Numbered from the stretch's first letter, positions 1 to 9,204 are shown. The stretch: DNA of 64,000 nucleotides from Bog-532 sp963828445 (GCA_963828445.1 CAWHFP010000001.1:992001-1056000), one strand, 5' to 3'. Numbers and translations: made by a program. Notes: generated by a model from the sequence alone, not told the origin.

Positions 1-227
1 CCGGACTCGATGACCAGCGGGCTGCCGCCGAGTTCGGCGATGCCGGTGGCGAACGAGACCCGGGTCCGCAGCGACGGCTTGTCGAACATGACCGCGACCG
101 TCCGCGGCCCGGCCAGCGGCTTGCGGGCGAACCGGTCGGCCTTGAGCAGATCGGCCAGGTCGAGGACCTCGGCCTGCTCGGCCGGGCTCAGATCGTCATC
201 GCGCAGGAAGTGCCGCATACCGGTCAT
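1..227 (-). CDS. argF: Ornithine carbamoyltransferase, N-terminal part (runs off left edge)
   Basis: Transfers carbamoyl phosphate to ornithine to give citrulline (arginine pathway, cytoplasm). Only the first 75 codons are inside the window. The N-terminus reads MTGMRHFLRDDDLSPAEQ and contains FDKPSLRTRVSF, the carbamoyl-phosphate-binding S-x-R-T-R loop of the family. The ATG at 227 overlaps the argD stop as ATGA, so the two are translationally coupled at the end of the argCJBD(F) operon. A second ATG three codons in is an alternative start. The remainder, and probably argR, should lie beyond the left edge, which is an inference from the usual actinobacterial order. Confidence 0.93.
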   Translation of the reverse strand, partial: MTGMRHFLRDDDLSPAEQAEVLDLADLLKADRFARKPLAGPRTVAVMFDKPSLRTRVSFATGIAELGGSPLVIES

Positions 228-1453
228 GATGCCTCCTGGCCGGATGTGGCGTCGTCGAGGATCGCCGGCAGCGCGTCCAGGAACGCCGCGGCCTGCCCAG
301 CGCTGATGATCAGCGGCGGGGCCAGCCGGATCGCGTCCGGCTGGACCGGGTTGACCAGGAACCCGGCCCGCCGGGCGGCCGCCTCGACCGCGGGGGCGGC
401 CGGCTCGGTGAGGATCGCGGCCAGCCACAGGCCCTGGCCGCGGACCCCGGCCAGCAGCGGGCGGCGGGTGGCGGCGATGCCCTGGCTCAGCTGCTCCCCC
501 ACCGCGGCCGCGTTGGCCAGCAGGCCGTCGGACTCGATGGTGGCCAGCACGGCCAGCGCGGCCGCACAAGACACCGGGTTGGCCCCGAAGGTGGAGCCGT
601 GGTCGCCCGGGCCGAGCACGCTGCCGTACGGGCCGAAGCCGACGCAGGCGCCGATCGGCAGCCCGCCCCCCAGGCCCTTGGCCAGGGTCAGCACGTCCGG
701 GGTGACGGCTTCGGCCTGGTGGGCGAACCAGTGGCCGGTACGGCCGATGCCGCTCTGGATCTCGTCCACGACCAGCAGGGCCCCGGAGGCAGTGCAGATC
801 TCGCGGGCAGCCCGCAGGTAGCCGGGCGGCGGCGGGATCACGCCCGCTTCGCCCTGGCACGGCTCGACGAACACCGCCGCGCAGTCCGGGCCGGCCGCGG
901 CCCGCAGCGCGTCGGCGTCCCCGAACGGCACAAATCGCACGTCGATCCCGAACGGGGCGAACGGCTCACGGATCGAGGCCTTGCCGGTCAGCGCGAGCGC
1001 GCCCATGGTGCGACCGTGGAACCCGTTCTCGGTGGCCACAAAGGTACGGCGGCCCTGGTTCTGGTCTTGCTTCTGCCAGTGACGGCGGACCAGCTTGATC
1101 GCGGCTTCGTTGGCTTCGGCGCCGGAGTTGGCGAAGAAGACCCGGGCGTCCGCGGGGCCGTCACCGCCCAGGAGGGCGAGCAGACGCTCGGCCAGGTCGA
1201 TCCCGGGCTCGTGCATGAACAGGTTCGAGGTGTGGGCCAGCCTCGTGACCTGCTGGGTCACTGCCTCGGTCAGGGCCGGGTGGGCGTGGCCCAGGGCGCT
1301 GACCGCGATGCCGGCGAACAGGTCCAGGTACTCGCGCCCATCGGCGTCCCAGACCTGGCAGCCCTGGCCACGGGCCAGGGCCACGGTGGGCAGCCCGTAG
1401 TTCGGCATCAGGGCGGCCGCGAATCGTTTCCGAAGTACGTCGGTGGCGCTCAC
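224..1453 (-). CDS. argD: Acetylornithine aminotransferase
   Basis: PLP-dependent class-III aminotransferase converting N-acetylglutamate semialdehyde to N-acetylornithine. At 409 residues it has normal length. Visible motifs are the PLP phosphate-binding segment NSGAEANEAAIK near residue 110, the cofactor Asp in VVDEIQSGIGRTG near residue 225, and the Schiff-base lysine in LTLAKGLGGGLP near residue 255. It starts with GTG at 1453, overlapping the argB stop (GTGA), with AAGGAGG eight bases upstream. ArgD may also serve lysine synthesis as DapC, which is known for the family but cannot be decided here. Confidence 0.95.
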   Translation of the reverse strand: MSATDVLRKRFAAALMPNYGLPTVALARGQGCQVWDADGREYLDLFAGIAVSALGHAHPALTEAVTQQVTRLAHTSNLFMHEPGIDLAERLLALLGGDGPADARVFFANSGAEANEAAIKLVRRHWQKQDQNQGRRTFVATENGFHGRTMGALALTGKASIREPFAPFGIDVRFVPFGDADALRAAAGPDCAAVFVEPCQGEAGVIPPPPGYLRAAREICTASGALLVVDEIQSGIGRTGHWFAHQAEAVTPDVLTLAKGLGGGLPIGACVGFGPYGSVLGPGDHGSTFGANPVSCAAALAVLATIESDGLLANAAAVGEQLSQGIAATRRPLLAGVRGQGLWLAAILTEPAAPAVEAAARRAGFLVNPVQPDAIRLAPPLIISAGQAAAFLDALPAILDDATSGQEAS

Positions 1454-2367
1454 AGTGCTGCCTCCTTGTCAGGAACGACCATGGTCCCGGTCCCGGAGTC
1501 GGTGAAGATTTCCAGCAGGACGGCGTGCGGCTGGCGGCCGTCGACCACGTGGGCCTGGGGCACGCCGCCGCGGACCGCGGTCAGGCACGCACCCATCTTG
1601 GGGATCATCCCGCTGCTCAGGCCGGGCAGCATGGTGGCCAGCTCCCCCGCCTCGACCTGGCTGATCACTTCGCCGGTGGGCGGCCAGGTCCGGTACAGGC
1701 CGGGCACGTCGGTGAGGATCATCAGCTTGGCCGCGCCCAGGGCCACGGCCAGCTCGGCGGCGGCGGTGTCGGCGTTGACGTTGTAGACCTCGCCGTCCTC
1801 GCCACGGGCCACGCTGGACACGACCGGGATGCGGCGGTCGGCGATAAGGGCGCGGATCGCGCCCGGGTCGGTGGCCTGGATCTCGCCGACCAGCCCGATG
1901 TCGACCGGCTCGCCGTCCACGATCGCGTGCTTGCGGCTGGCGGTGAACAGGTTGGCGTCTTCACCGGACATGCCGAGCGCGAACGGGCCGTCCCGGTTGA
2001 TCAGCCGGACGATGTCCTTGTTCACCTTGCCGGTCAGCACCATCCGGACCACGTCCATGGTCTCGGGGGTGGTGACCCGCAGGCCCGCGGTGAACGTGGT
2101 CTCCAGGCCGAGCCGGTCCAGGTGCTCGGTGATCTGCGGGCCGCCGCCGTGCACCACGACCGGACGGAGCCCGGCGTAGCGCAGGAACACCAGGTCCTCG
2201 GCGAACGCGGCCCGCAGTTCCTCCGAGGTCATGGCGTTGCCGCCGTACTTGATGACCACGGTGCGGTCGTGGAACTTGATCAGCCAGGGCAGCGCCTCGA
2301 TCAGGGTCTCCGCCTTGGCGGCCGCGGCCGCGGCCGCGGCGGGGGTCGGCTGATGGTTGTCCGTCAC
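1450..2367 (-). CDS. argB: Acetylglutamate kinase
   Basis: Phosphorylates N-acetylglutamate, usually the arginine-inhibited step. 305 residues. The amino-acid-kinase fold is recognisable from VVIKYGGNAM near residue 38, VVVHGGGPQI near residue 72 and the C-terminal MGACLTAVRGGV. The N-terminus carries a run of eight alanines from a GCGGCC repeat in the DNA, presumably a disordered leader. The GTG start overlaps the argJ stop (GTGA). It lies between argJ and argD in a fully overlapping operon. Confidence 0.95.
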   Translation of the reverse strand: MTDNHQPTPAAAAAAAAKAETLIEALPWLIKFHDRTVVIKYGGNAMTSEELRAAFAEDLVFLRYAGLRPVVVHGGGPQITEHLDRLGLETTFTAGLRVTTPETMDVVRMVLTGKVNKDIVRLINRDGPFALGMSGEDANLFTASRKHAIVDGEPVDIGLVGEIQATDPGAIRALIADRRIPVVSSVARGEDGEVYNVNADTAAAELAVALGAAKLMILTDVPGLYRTWPPTGEVISQVEAGELATMLPGLSSGMIPKMGACLTAVRGGVPQAHVVDGRQPHAVLLEIFTDSGTGTMVVPDKEAAL

Positions 2368-3539
2368 GTCGAGTAGGCCGAGTTCTCGTGCACGTATTCA
2401 GCGGTCAGATCGGTGGTGAGGATGGTGGCGGCGTGCGGGCCGGAGGACAGGTCCACGGTGATGGTCACGTCGCGCGGGGTCATGTCGACCTTGGACCGCT
2501 CGTCGCCGGCGCAGCCGTTGCGGCAGACCCAGATGCCGTTGATGGCCACGTTGAGCCGGTCGGGCTCGAAGACCGCGTGGGTCGTGCCGACCGCCGAGAC
2601 GACCCGGCCCCAGTTGGGGTCCTCCCCCGTGATCGCGCACTTGAGCAGGTTGCTGCGGGCCACGGCCCGGCCCGCCTGCACCGCGTCGTCCTCGCTGGCC
2701 GCTCCGATGACCTCCACCATGATCATCTTGTTGGCGCCCTCGGCGTCCAGCTGGAGCTGGCGGGCCAGGTCGGCGCAGACCTCGGTCAGCATCAGGGTGA
2801 AGTCGGCCAGCGTGGGCGTGACCCCGGAGGCGCCGCTGGCCATCAGCAGCACGGTGTCGTTGGTGGACATGCACCCGTCGGTGTCCAGCCGGTCGAAGCT
2901 GGCCCGGGTGGCCTCGCGCAGCGCGGCGTCCAGGTCGGCCGGGGGCAGGTCGGCGTCGGTGGTCAGCACGCAGAGCATGGTGGCCAGGGCGGGGGCGAGC
3001 ATCCCGGCCCCCTTGGCCATGCCGCCGATCGCGTAGCCCGGTGCCTGCTGGCCGGCGTCCGCTTCGGTCCGGCGGAAGCTGATCTTGACCACGGTGTCGG
3101 TGGTGCGGATCGAGTCAGCGGCGGCCAGGCCGCCGCCCCGGGCCGCCTCGGTCACGCAGGCGTCCACCCCGGACAAGATCTTGTCCATGGGCAGCCGCTC
3201 CCCGATCAGCCCAGTGGAGCAGATGGCCATCTCCCCCGCCGAGTCGTTCAGGGCCGCGCCCAGGCGTTCGGCGGTGGCGTGGGTGTCCTGGAAACCGAGC
3301 GGGCCGGTGCAGGCGTTGGCGCCGCCGGAGTTCAGCGCCACCGCGCGGACCCGGCCGCCGCTGACCACCTCCTGGGTCCACAGCACCGGCGCGGCCTTGA
3401 CCCGGTTGGCGGTGAACACGGCGGCCGCGGCCCGGGAGGGCCCGTCGTTGATGACCACGGCGACGTCACGGTCGCCGGAGGCCTTGAGCCCGGCGGTGAC
3501 CCCGGCCGCGCGAAACCCGAGCGGTGCGGTGACGCTCAC
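2364..3539 (-). CDS. argJ: Bifunctional ornithine acetyltransferase / N-acetylglutamate synthase
   Basis: Moves the acetyl group from N-acetylornithine to glutamate, recycling acetate in arginine synthesis. 391 residues starting at GTG 3539, whose GTGA overlap with the argC stop decides the start; the frame is open further upstream but reads as low-quality Arg/Gly/Pro sequence there. Conserved features are CSTGLIGERL and the autoproteolysis segment KGAGMLAPALATMLC, in which the Thr of ATML is the expected nucleophile created by self-cleavage. Whether it has the acetyl-CoA-dependent synthase activity as well as transferase activity cannot be read from sequence. Confidence 0.94.
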   Translation of the reverse strand: MSVTAPLGFRAAGVTAGLKASGDRDVAVVINDGPSRAAAAVFTANRVKAAPVLWTQEVVSGGRVRAVALNSGGANACTGPLGFQDTHATAERLGAALNDSAGEMAICSTGLIGERLPMDKILSGVDACVTEAARGGGLAAADSIRTTDTVVKISFRRTEADAGQQAPGYAIGGMAKGAGMLAPALATMLCVLTTDADLPPADLDAALREATRASFDRLDTDGCMSTNDTVLLMASGASGVTPTLADFTLMLTEVCADLARQLQLDAEGANKMIMVEVIGAASEDDAVQAGRAVARSNLLKCAITGEDPNWGRVVSAVGTTHAVFEPDRLNVAINGIWVCRNGCAGDERSKVDMTPRDVTITVDLSSGPHAATILTTDLTAEYVHENSAYST

Positions 3540-4582
3540 GGCGCGACTCCCTGGGCGGTGAGGCCGGCCGTCTCCGGCAGGCCGAGCATGAGGTTGGCGT
3601 TCTGGACGGCCTGGCCGGCGGCGCCCTTGCCGAGGTTGTCGATGGCCGAGACCACCACGGCCCGGCCCGCGTGCTGATCGGCAACGACCTGGAGCTGGGC
3701 GGCGTTGGAGCCGAAGGTGGCGCCGGTGGCAGGCCATTGACCTTCGATCAAAATATGGACGAAGGGTTCGTGCTCGTACATCGTCGCGGCGGCGGCCCGC
3801 AGTTCGGCGGTGCTGCGGGCTGGGTTTCCGGCCAGGCGGGCGGTGCAGGTGGCGAGGATGCCGCGCGGCATCGGGGCCAGCGTCGGGGTGAAGGAGATCG
3901 TCACCGGGGCGCTCTGGTCCGGCACCACCGACTGCAGGGCCTGCTCGATCTCCGGGGTGTGCCGGTGCAGGCCGCCGACCTTGTAGGCCGACACCGAACC
4001 CATGACCTCGCTGCCGAGCAGGCTGACCGTGGCCGACCGGCCCGCGCCGGAGGTGCCGGACGCGGCCACGATCACGATGTCGGCGGGCTCGGCCACGCCG
4101 CTGGCCAGCAGCGGGGCCAGGGCCAGGATCGAGGCGGTGGCGTAGCAGCCGGGCGAGGCGACCCGGCTGGCCGCGCTGATGCGGGTGCGGGCCCCGGGCA
4201 GTTCAGGCAGGCCGTAGGTCCAGGTCCCGGGGTGGTCGCCGCCGTAGAACCGGGCCCAGGCGGCCGGGTCGGCCAGCCGGAATCCGGCGCCGAGGTCGAC
4301 GACCTTGGTCTGCTCGGGCAGTTCGGCGGCCAGCCGGGCCGCCTCCTCGTGCGGCAGGGCCATGAACACCAGGTCCGACCCGGCGAAACTGTCCGCCGTG
4401 GTAGGCCCGAACGTGCGATCGGCTAGCGTGATGAGGTTGGGATGGACCGCGGTGACCGGCGCTCCGGCGTTGGACCCCGCGCCCAGAGCGCCGATCTCCA
4501 GATCCGGATGCCCCGCCAGCAGGCGGAGCAGTTCACCGCCTGCGTAACCGCTGGCCCCTGCGACCGCGACTCGAGCGCCCAT
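3536..4582 (-). CDS. argC: N-acetyl-gamma-glutamyl-phosphate reductase
   Basis: NADPH-dependent reduction of N-acetylglutamyl phosphate to the semialdehyde. 348 residues. The N-terminal Rossmann motif is VAVAGASGYAGGELLRLL, the catalytic cysteine sits in SPGCYAT near residue 147, and a C-terminal dehydrogenase domain contains GLHRHTPEI. It is the first gene of the argCJBD(F) operon and starts at ATG 4582. Two ARG-box-like sites lie about 75-115 bp upstream, so ArgR-arginine repression is likely. Confidence 0.95.
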   Translation of the reverse strand: MGARVAVAGASGYAGGELLRLLAGHPDLEIGALGAGSNAGAPVTAVHPNLITLADRTFGPTTADSFAGSDLVFMALPHEEAARLAAELPEQTKVVDLGAGFRLADPAAWARFYGGDHPGTWTYGLPELPGARTRISAASRVASPGCYATASILALAPLLASGVAEPADIVIVAASGTSGAGRSATVSLLGSEVMGSVSAYKVGGLHRHTPEIEQALQSVVPDQSAPVTISFTPTLAPMPRGILATCTARLAGNPARSTAELRAAAATMYEHEPFVHILIEGQWPATGATFGSNAAQLQVVADQHAGRAVVVSAIDNLGKGAAGQAVQNANLMLGLPETAGLTAQGVAP

Positions 4583-4657
4583 GTCGCGCTAGCCTCCTGG
4601 GGTTGGCTGGGATACATCCTGGCCCGTGCCCCGGAGAGCGACCGGGCGGCCGAGCTT

Positions 4658-4696
4658 CTCTGCAAAATTATGCAGTGTTGCGAGAAATTATGCAAC
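4658..4696 (-). promoter_or_regulatory. Tandem ARG-box-like ArgR operator upstream of argC
   Basis: An AT-rich island in GC-rich DNA. The first site, 4661-4674, reads tgcaaaattatgca, a near-perfect TGCA-N6-TGCA palindrome. The second, 4678-4695, has ttgc and gcaa arms around the same aaattatgca core. The aaattatgca half-sites repeat at exactly 20 bp, so both sites fall on one helix face. This matches the AT-rich palindromic ARG boxes bound by hexameric ArgR (established for arginine operons). Binding here is inferred. Confidence 0.75.
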
Positions 4697-4719
4697 AAGG
4701 CACCGGCGGGCGAGCGGGG

Positions 4720-5268
4720 CTAGCGCGGGACGCGGTAGTGCAGGTTGGTGAGCTGGCCCACCCGGGTGGAATCGATCAGCTCCAGCGGAACCCGCGAGGC
4801 CGGCGGGGAGCCGAAGAGCCGGACCCCGTCGCCGAGCAGAATCGGGACGACCAGCACGATGATGTCGTCCATCAGGCCGGCCTCCAGGCACTCGCGGCCG
4901 ATGGCGGCCCCGAGGACGAGCACGTTCTTACCGGCGGCGGCCTCCCGGGCGGTGGCCACGGCCCGGGAGATGTCGCCGGACAGGAACGTGACCGCCGGGT
5001 CCGGCTCGTCCGCGGGCGGGCGGTGGGTCAGGACAAACTGCGGGCCGCTCCAGGCGCCGCCGAACGGCTCGGTGGCGGGCTCGACCTGATCCGGCATCCG
5101 GCCGGCGTCGTAGGTGTTCCGCCCCACCAGGAGTGCCCCGGTGGAGGCGATGATCTCGTCGATGAGAGGGTTCGGGTCGTCGTACCCGAACACCCAGTCC
5201 ATGGCGTGGTTGGGGCCGGCGATGAAACCGTCCAGGGACATGGCGGCGTTCCAGCGGAGCAGGCTCAT
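4720..5268 (-). CDS. Dihydrofolate reductase / RibD C-terminal fold protein
   Basis: 182 residues of the RibD_C/YyaP-like family. Typical features are the opening SLDGFIAGP near residue 11, GRNTYD near residue 49 and the NADPH-site segment VLVLGAAIGRECLEAG near residue 115. The family contains NADPH-dependent reductases of folate-like or pyrimidine substrates, and most small members have no known substrate. It ends 137 bp upstream of argC with the ARG boxes between, so it is probably a separate unit. A LysR fragment lies just upstream. The start is ATG at 5268. Confidence 0.8.
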   Translation of the reverse strand: MSLLRWNAAMSLDGFIAGPNHAMDWVFGYDDPNPLIDEIIASTGALLVGRNTYDAGRMPDQVEPATEPFGGAWSGPQFVLTHRPPADEPDPAVTFLSGDISRAVATAREAAAGKNVLVLGAAIGRECLEAGLMDDIIVLVVPILLGDGVRLFGSPPASRVPLELIDSTRVGQLTNLHYRVPR

Positions 5269-5297
5269 GGACCGTAGACGCTAGTCCCCACCGGAAA

Positions 5298-5465
5298 TCA
5301 TCGGGTGGAAATGGCGACCAGGTCCCGGGCCGGGCCGGTCAGCGGGCGGCCCGCGGGCCAGATCACCCGCAGGTCCCGGCGCAGGTCCAGCCCGATGACC
5401 CGGACCGGGCGCAGCAAGCCGCCGGCCAGGTCGGCCGCCACCGCCAGCGAGCTGAGCACGGCGTG
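5298..5465 (-). pseudogene. C-terminal remnant of a LysR-type transcriptional regulator
   Basis: On the minus strand a 55-codon segment ends at TGA (5300-5298) and reads HAVLSSLAVAADLAGG, later VRVIGLDLRRDLRVIW, then GPARDLVAIS. This is the last part of a LysR substrate-binding domain (residues leading into the final helix RPLTGPARDLVA). An in-frame TAG lies directly upstream at 5468-5466 and only 29 bp separate it from pheT, so the rest of the gene is absent. It has no start codon or ribosome site. I read it as a deletion scar of a regulator that once sat beside the RibD-like reductase gene. Confidence 0.65.
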
Positions 5466-5494
5466 CTAACGGTGTTGTTTGTGGTGCGCGGGGG

Positions 5495-8062
5495 TCAGCC
5501 GCGGAGTTCGGCGCCGACCCGGGCGGCGGCCTCGTCCACGGCGGCGGTGCGGGCCCCGGCCACCTCGGCCGCGGTCAGCGTGCGGTCGGGGGCGCGGAAG
5601 CGCAGCGTGTAGGCCAGCGACTTGCGGCCCGCCCCGACCTGCTCGCCGGTGTAGACGTCGAACAGCTGCACGTCTTCCAGCAGCGTGCCGTCGCCCGCGG
5701 CGGCCGCCCCGTCCCGCAGCGCGGCCTCGACCGCGGCGGCCGGCACGTCGTCGGCCACGATCAGCGCCACGTCCTGGGTGGCCAGTGGGTAGGACGACAG
5801 CTCCGGCGCCTGCACCGGGCCGGAGCGCTCGGCCGCGGCCAGCACGGTCGACATGTCCAGCTCCAGCGCGCTGGTGCGGGCGGGCAGCCCGAAGGCCTGG
5901 ATGGTCCGCGGGTGCAGCTCACCGGCGTACCCGGCCAGCCATTCGGTCGGCTGGGAGCCGTCACTCGCCTGGACGAAGATGGCGGCGCAGCGGCCCGGGT
6001 GCCATGGGGCCTGCTGGTCGGCGCGGACGTCGACGGTGACCCGGCAGATGCGGCCGATCTCGCGGGCCGCCTCGACCGCGTCGGCCCAGGATTCGGGCCG
6101 GCCCGGACCCCACCAGCCGGGCAGTTCCCGGTTCCCGGCCAGCACCGCACCCACGTGCAGCGGCTGGTCGGGCAGGGCAGCTTCCAGCGCGGCCAGTTCC
6201 TCGAAGCCCGGGGCCCGGTCCACCCGCAGCGCGGGCGGCACGGCCCGGCCGCCGGGCCGGGGCAGGTACACCAGCCCCAGCTCGAACAGGGCGGTGTCAG
6301 CGAACCCGCGGCCGATATTGCGGTTCAGCACCCGGAACAGGCCGGGCAGCAGCGTGGTGCGCAGCAGCGGCTCGTCGTCGCTGAGCGGGTTGGCCACGGC
6401 CAGCGTCTGCCGCCGCGCGTCCTCGGGCGGCAGCTGGAGGGCGTCGGCGTCGGCCGCCGACACGAACGGCGCCGCCAGCACCTCCACGTACCCGGCGCCG
6501 GCCAGCCCGCGGCCGACGGCGCGGCGGAGCCGCTGGCGGGTGGTCAGCCCGCGGCCGGCGAAGGCGCGGGGCCGCCGGACCGGCACGTTCTCGTAACCCT
6601 CGAGCCGGATGACCTCCTCGGCCAGGTCGGCCGGGTCGTTCAGGTCCGACCGCCAGGACGGGGCGGTGACCGTGACCGTCCGCTCGGCCCGGTCGTGCTC
6701 GGTGCCGCAGCCCAGCTGGCGCAGCCGGTGAACCACGGTGTCCAGCCCGTAGACCACGCCCGCCACCCGGTCCGGGTAGTCCTCGGCCATGGTCACCCGG
6801 GTGGGGGCGACCTCCACCGCGGCGTGGCTGCAGCCGGGCACGATCGTGCCGCCGCCCAGCGAGCCGAGCAGGGCCACCGCCTTGGCCGAGGCGCGCAGCG
6901 GCAGCTCGCGGTCGACGCCGCGCTCGAACCGGTAGGAGGCCTCGCTGTGCAGCCGGTGGCGGCGGGCCATCTTGGCCACCCCGACCGGGGAGAAGTGCGC
7001 CGCCTCGATCAGCACGTCGGTGGTCTCGTCGCTGATCTCGGTGCTCAGCCCGCCCATGGTGCCGGCCAGCGAGACCGCCCCGGTGTCGTCGGCGATGACG
7101 ATGTCGCCCGGCTCCAGGGCCCGGGTCACGTGGTCCAGGGTCTCCAGCCGCTCCCCGGGCCGGGCCCGGCGAACGTCGATGGGCCCGGTGACCTTGGCGT
7201 TGTCGAAGGCGTGCAGCGGCTGCCCGAGCTCGAGCATCAGGTAGTTGGTCACGTCGACGGCCAGCGACACGGTCCGGACGCCGCACCGGGCCAGCCGGAT
7301 CCGCATCCACAGCGGGGTGGGCGCGCCGGGCTGGAAGCCGTGCACCGAGCGGAGCACGATCCGGTCGCAGGCGGAGGGGTCGGCGATGCTGGCCGGCCGC
7401 ACGGCGCTGGACTCCCAGCCCAGGTCGCCGCCGAGACCGGCGTGCGCGGGCAGGCCCGCGTCGGCCGGGTCGGTGAACGGCACACCGTAGGCGATGGCCA
7501 GCTCGCGGGCCACGCCGCGCACGGACACGCAGTCGCCCCGGTCCGGGGTCACGGTGATGTCGAACACCTCGTCCCGCAGGGACGCGTAGGTGACGAAGTC
7601 GGCGCCGAGCGGGGCGTCGGCGGGCAGCACGATGATGCCGGAGTGATCCTCGCCGATGCCGAGCTCGTCGGCCGCGCAGATCATGCCCTCGGACAGCTGG
7701 CCGTAGGTCTTGCGGGCCCCGATCTCGAAGCCGCCCGGCAGCGTCGAGCCCGGGGTGGCCAGCGCGACCTTGTCGCCCACGGCGAAGTTGGTGGCCCCGC
7801 AGACGACCCCGAAGTTGCCCTCGCCGCCGGGTTCGTGGCCGTCCTCGGTGGCCAGCCGGCAGTACCGGATCGGCTTCTTGAACTCGGTCAGTTCCTCGAT
7901 CGACAGCACCTGGGCCACGACCACGCCGGAGATGTCGTGGCCGACCAGCTCGAGCGCCTCGACTTCGAGCTTGAGGGCGGTCAGCCGCCGGGCGATCTCG
8001 GCCGCGTCGGCGGGCGACTCGATCGGCGCGTATTCACGCAGCCAGGACAGCGGAAGCTTCAT
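5495..8062 (-). CDS. pheT: Phenylalanyl-tRNA synthetase beta subunit
   Basis: Editing and tRNA-binding subunit of the (alpha-beta)2 PheRS. 855 residues, usual for actinobacteria. The order seen is MKLPLSWLREY at the N-terminus, a tRNA-binding EMAP-like domain (about residues 40-155), the B3/B4 editing region, B5 with MARRHRLHSEASYRFERGVDRE, a catalytic-like core, and a C-terminal ferredoxin-fold anticodon-binding domain (LSSYPLATQDVALIV near residue 760). It is two bases downstream of pheS and co-transcribed with it. Confidence 0.96.
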   Translation of the reverse strand: MKLPLSWLREYAPIESPADAAEIARRLTALKLEVEALELVGHDISGVVVAQVLSIEELTEFKKPIRYCRLATEDGHEPGGEGNFGVVCGATNFAVGDKVALATPGSTLPGGFEIGARKTYGQLSEGMICAADELGIGEDHSGIIVLPADAPLGADFVTYASLRDEVFDITVTPDRGDCVSVRGVARELAIAYGVPFTDPADAGLPAHAGLGGDLGWESSAVRPASIADPSACDRIVLRSVHGFQPGAPTPLWMRIRLARCGVRTVSLAVDVTNYLMLELGQPLHAFDNAKVTGPIDVRRARPGERLETLDHVTRALEPGDIVIADDTGAVSLAGTMGGLSTEISDETTDVLIEAAHFSPVGVAKMARRHRLHSEASYRFERGVDRELPLRASAKAVALLGSLGGGTIVPGCSHAAVEVAPTRVTMAEDYPDRVAGVVYGLDTVVHRLRQLGCGTEHDRAERTVTVTAPSWRSDLNDPADLAEEVIRLEGYENVPVRRPRAFAGRGLTTRQRLRRAVGRGLAGAGYVEVLAAPFVSAADADALQLPPEDARRQTLAVANPLSDDEPLLRTTLLPGLFRVLNRNIGRGFADTALFELGLVYLPRPGGRAVPPALRVDRAPGFEELAALEAALPDQPLHVGAVLAGNRELPGWWGPGRPESWADAVEAAREIGRICRVTVDVRADQQAPWHPGRCAAIFVQASDGSQPTEWLAGYAGELHPRTIQAFGLPARTSALELDMSTVLAAAERSGPVQAPELSSYPLATQDVALIVADDVPAAAVEAALRDGAAAAGDGTLLEDVQLFDVYTGEQVGAGRKSLAYTLRFRAPDRTLTAAEVAGARTAAVDEAAARVGAELRG

Positions 8063-8064
8063 GG

Positions 8065-9204
8065 TCAGATCTCCGTCCCGAAGGCCCGGCTGAACCGGAC
8101 GTCACCCTCGGTGGTGTCGCGGATGTCGGTGACGCCGTGGCCGATCATGAGCGTGCGCTCGATGCCCAGGCCGAAGGCGAAGCCGGTGTAGCGGCTGGGG
8201 TCGATGCCGCAGGCGATCAGCACCCGCGGGTTGACCATGCCGCAGCCCGCGATCTCAATCCAGCCCTGGGAGCGGCAGACCCGGCACGGCTCGCCGCCGG
8301 GCTCGGCCGAGGTGCCCCGGCACACGTGGCACTCCATGGACACGTCGCCGGACGGCTCGGTGAACGGGAAGAAGTCCGGCCGGAACCGGGTCCGCAATCC
8401 CTCGCCGAACATCGCGTCGACGAAGGCCTGGATCGCGCCGCGCAGGTCGGCCATGGTCAGGCCCTCGTCCACGGCCAGGCCCTCGATCTGGTGGAACACC
8501 GGGCTGTGGGTGGCGTCGAGCGCGTCGGCGCGGAAGCAGCGGCCCGGGCTGACCACGTACAGCGGCAGCGGGCGGGACAGCATGGCCCGGATCTGCACCG
8601 GCGAGGTGTGCGTGCGCAGCACGACCCCGGAGCGGCCGGAACCGCCGTCCCCGGCCGCCTCCTTGGGCCCGGCCATGAACAGCGTGTCCTGGGCCTCGCG
8701 GGCCGGGTGGTCGGGCGGGAAGTTGAGCGCGTCGAAGTTGTACCACTCGGCCTCGACCTCGGGCCCCTCGGCGACCTCGTAGCCCATGGCCACGAAGACG
8801 TCCGACAGCCGGTCGGCGGCCATGGTCACCGGGTGCCGCGCGCCCGCGGGCCGCCGGTCCCAGGGCAGGGTCACGTCCACGGTCTCGGTCAGCAGCACCT
8901 GCTGGTCCCGCTCGGCTTCGAGCTCGGCGGTGCGGGCGGCCAGGGCCTGCCTGACCGCGCCGCGAGCCGCGCCGACCCGCTTGCCGGCCTCGGCCCGGGC
9001 CTGCGGGGGCAGCGCGCCGATCTCGGCGTTGGCCAGGGTCAGGGGGGCCCGGTCACCGGCATGGGCGATCCGGGCGGTCTTGAGTTCATCGAGGGTGTGC
9101 GCGGCGCTGAAGGCGGCGATCGCCTCATCGCGCATCCGGCTGACCTCGTCGGGCGACAACGGGGTCACCTCCACGGGGTCGTAATTGCTGCTGGGTCCGG
9201 ACAT
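8065..9204 (-). CDS. pheS: Phenylalanyl-tRNA synthetase alpha subunit
   Basis: Catalytic subunit that activates Phe and charges tRNA-Phe. 379 residues: an N-terminal coiled-coil arm (about 20-110) and a class-II core with RHPVTMAADRLSDVF, the motif 2 loop GRCFRADALDATHSPVFHQ and motif 3 GFAFGLGIERTLM. The insert CHVCRGTSAEPGGEPCRVC carries four cysteines that look like a zinc knuckle. It starts at ATG 9204. The 171 bp up to the kinase gene hold no T-box or obvious terminator that I can see. Confidence 0.96.
   Translation of the reverse strand: MSGPSSNYDPVEVTPLSPDEVSRMRDEAIAAFSAAHTLDELKTARIAHAGDRAPLTLANAEIGALPPQARAEAGKRVGAARGAVRQALAARTAELEAERDQQVLLTETVDVTLPWDRRPAGARHPVTMAADRLSDVFVAMGYEVAEGPEVEAEWYNFDALNFPPDHPAREAQDTLFMAGPKEAAGDGGSGRSGVVLRTHTSPVQIRAMLSRPLPLYVVSPGRCFRADALDATHSPVFHQIEGLAVDEGLTMADLRGAIQAFVDAMFGEGLRTRFRPDFFPFTEPSGDVSMECHVCRGTSAEPGGEPCRVCRSQGWIEIAGCGMVNPRVLIACGIDPSRYTGFAFGLGIERTLMIGHGVTDIRDTTEGDVRFSRAFGTEI

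Noticed and set aside
2319..2343. gcggcc tandem repeat
   Set aside because: It is the coding sequence of the poly-alanine leader of argB, not a separate element.
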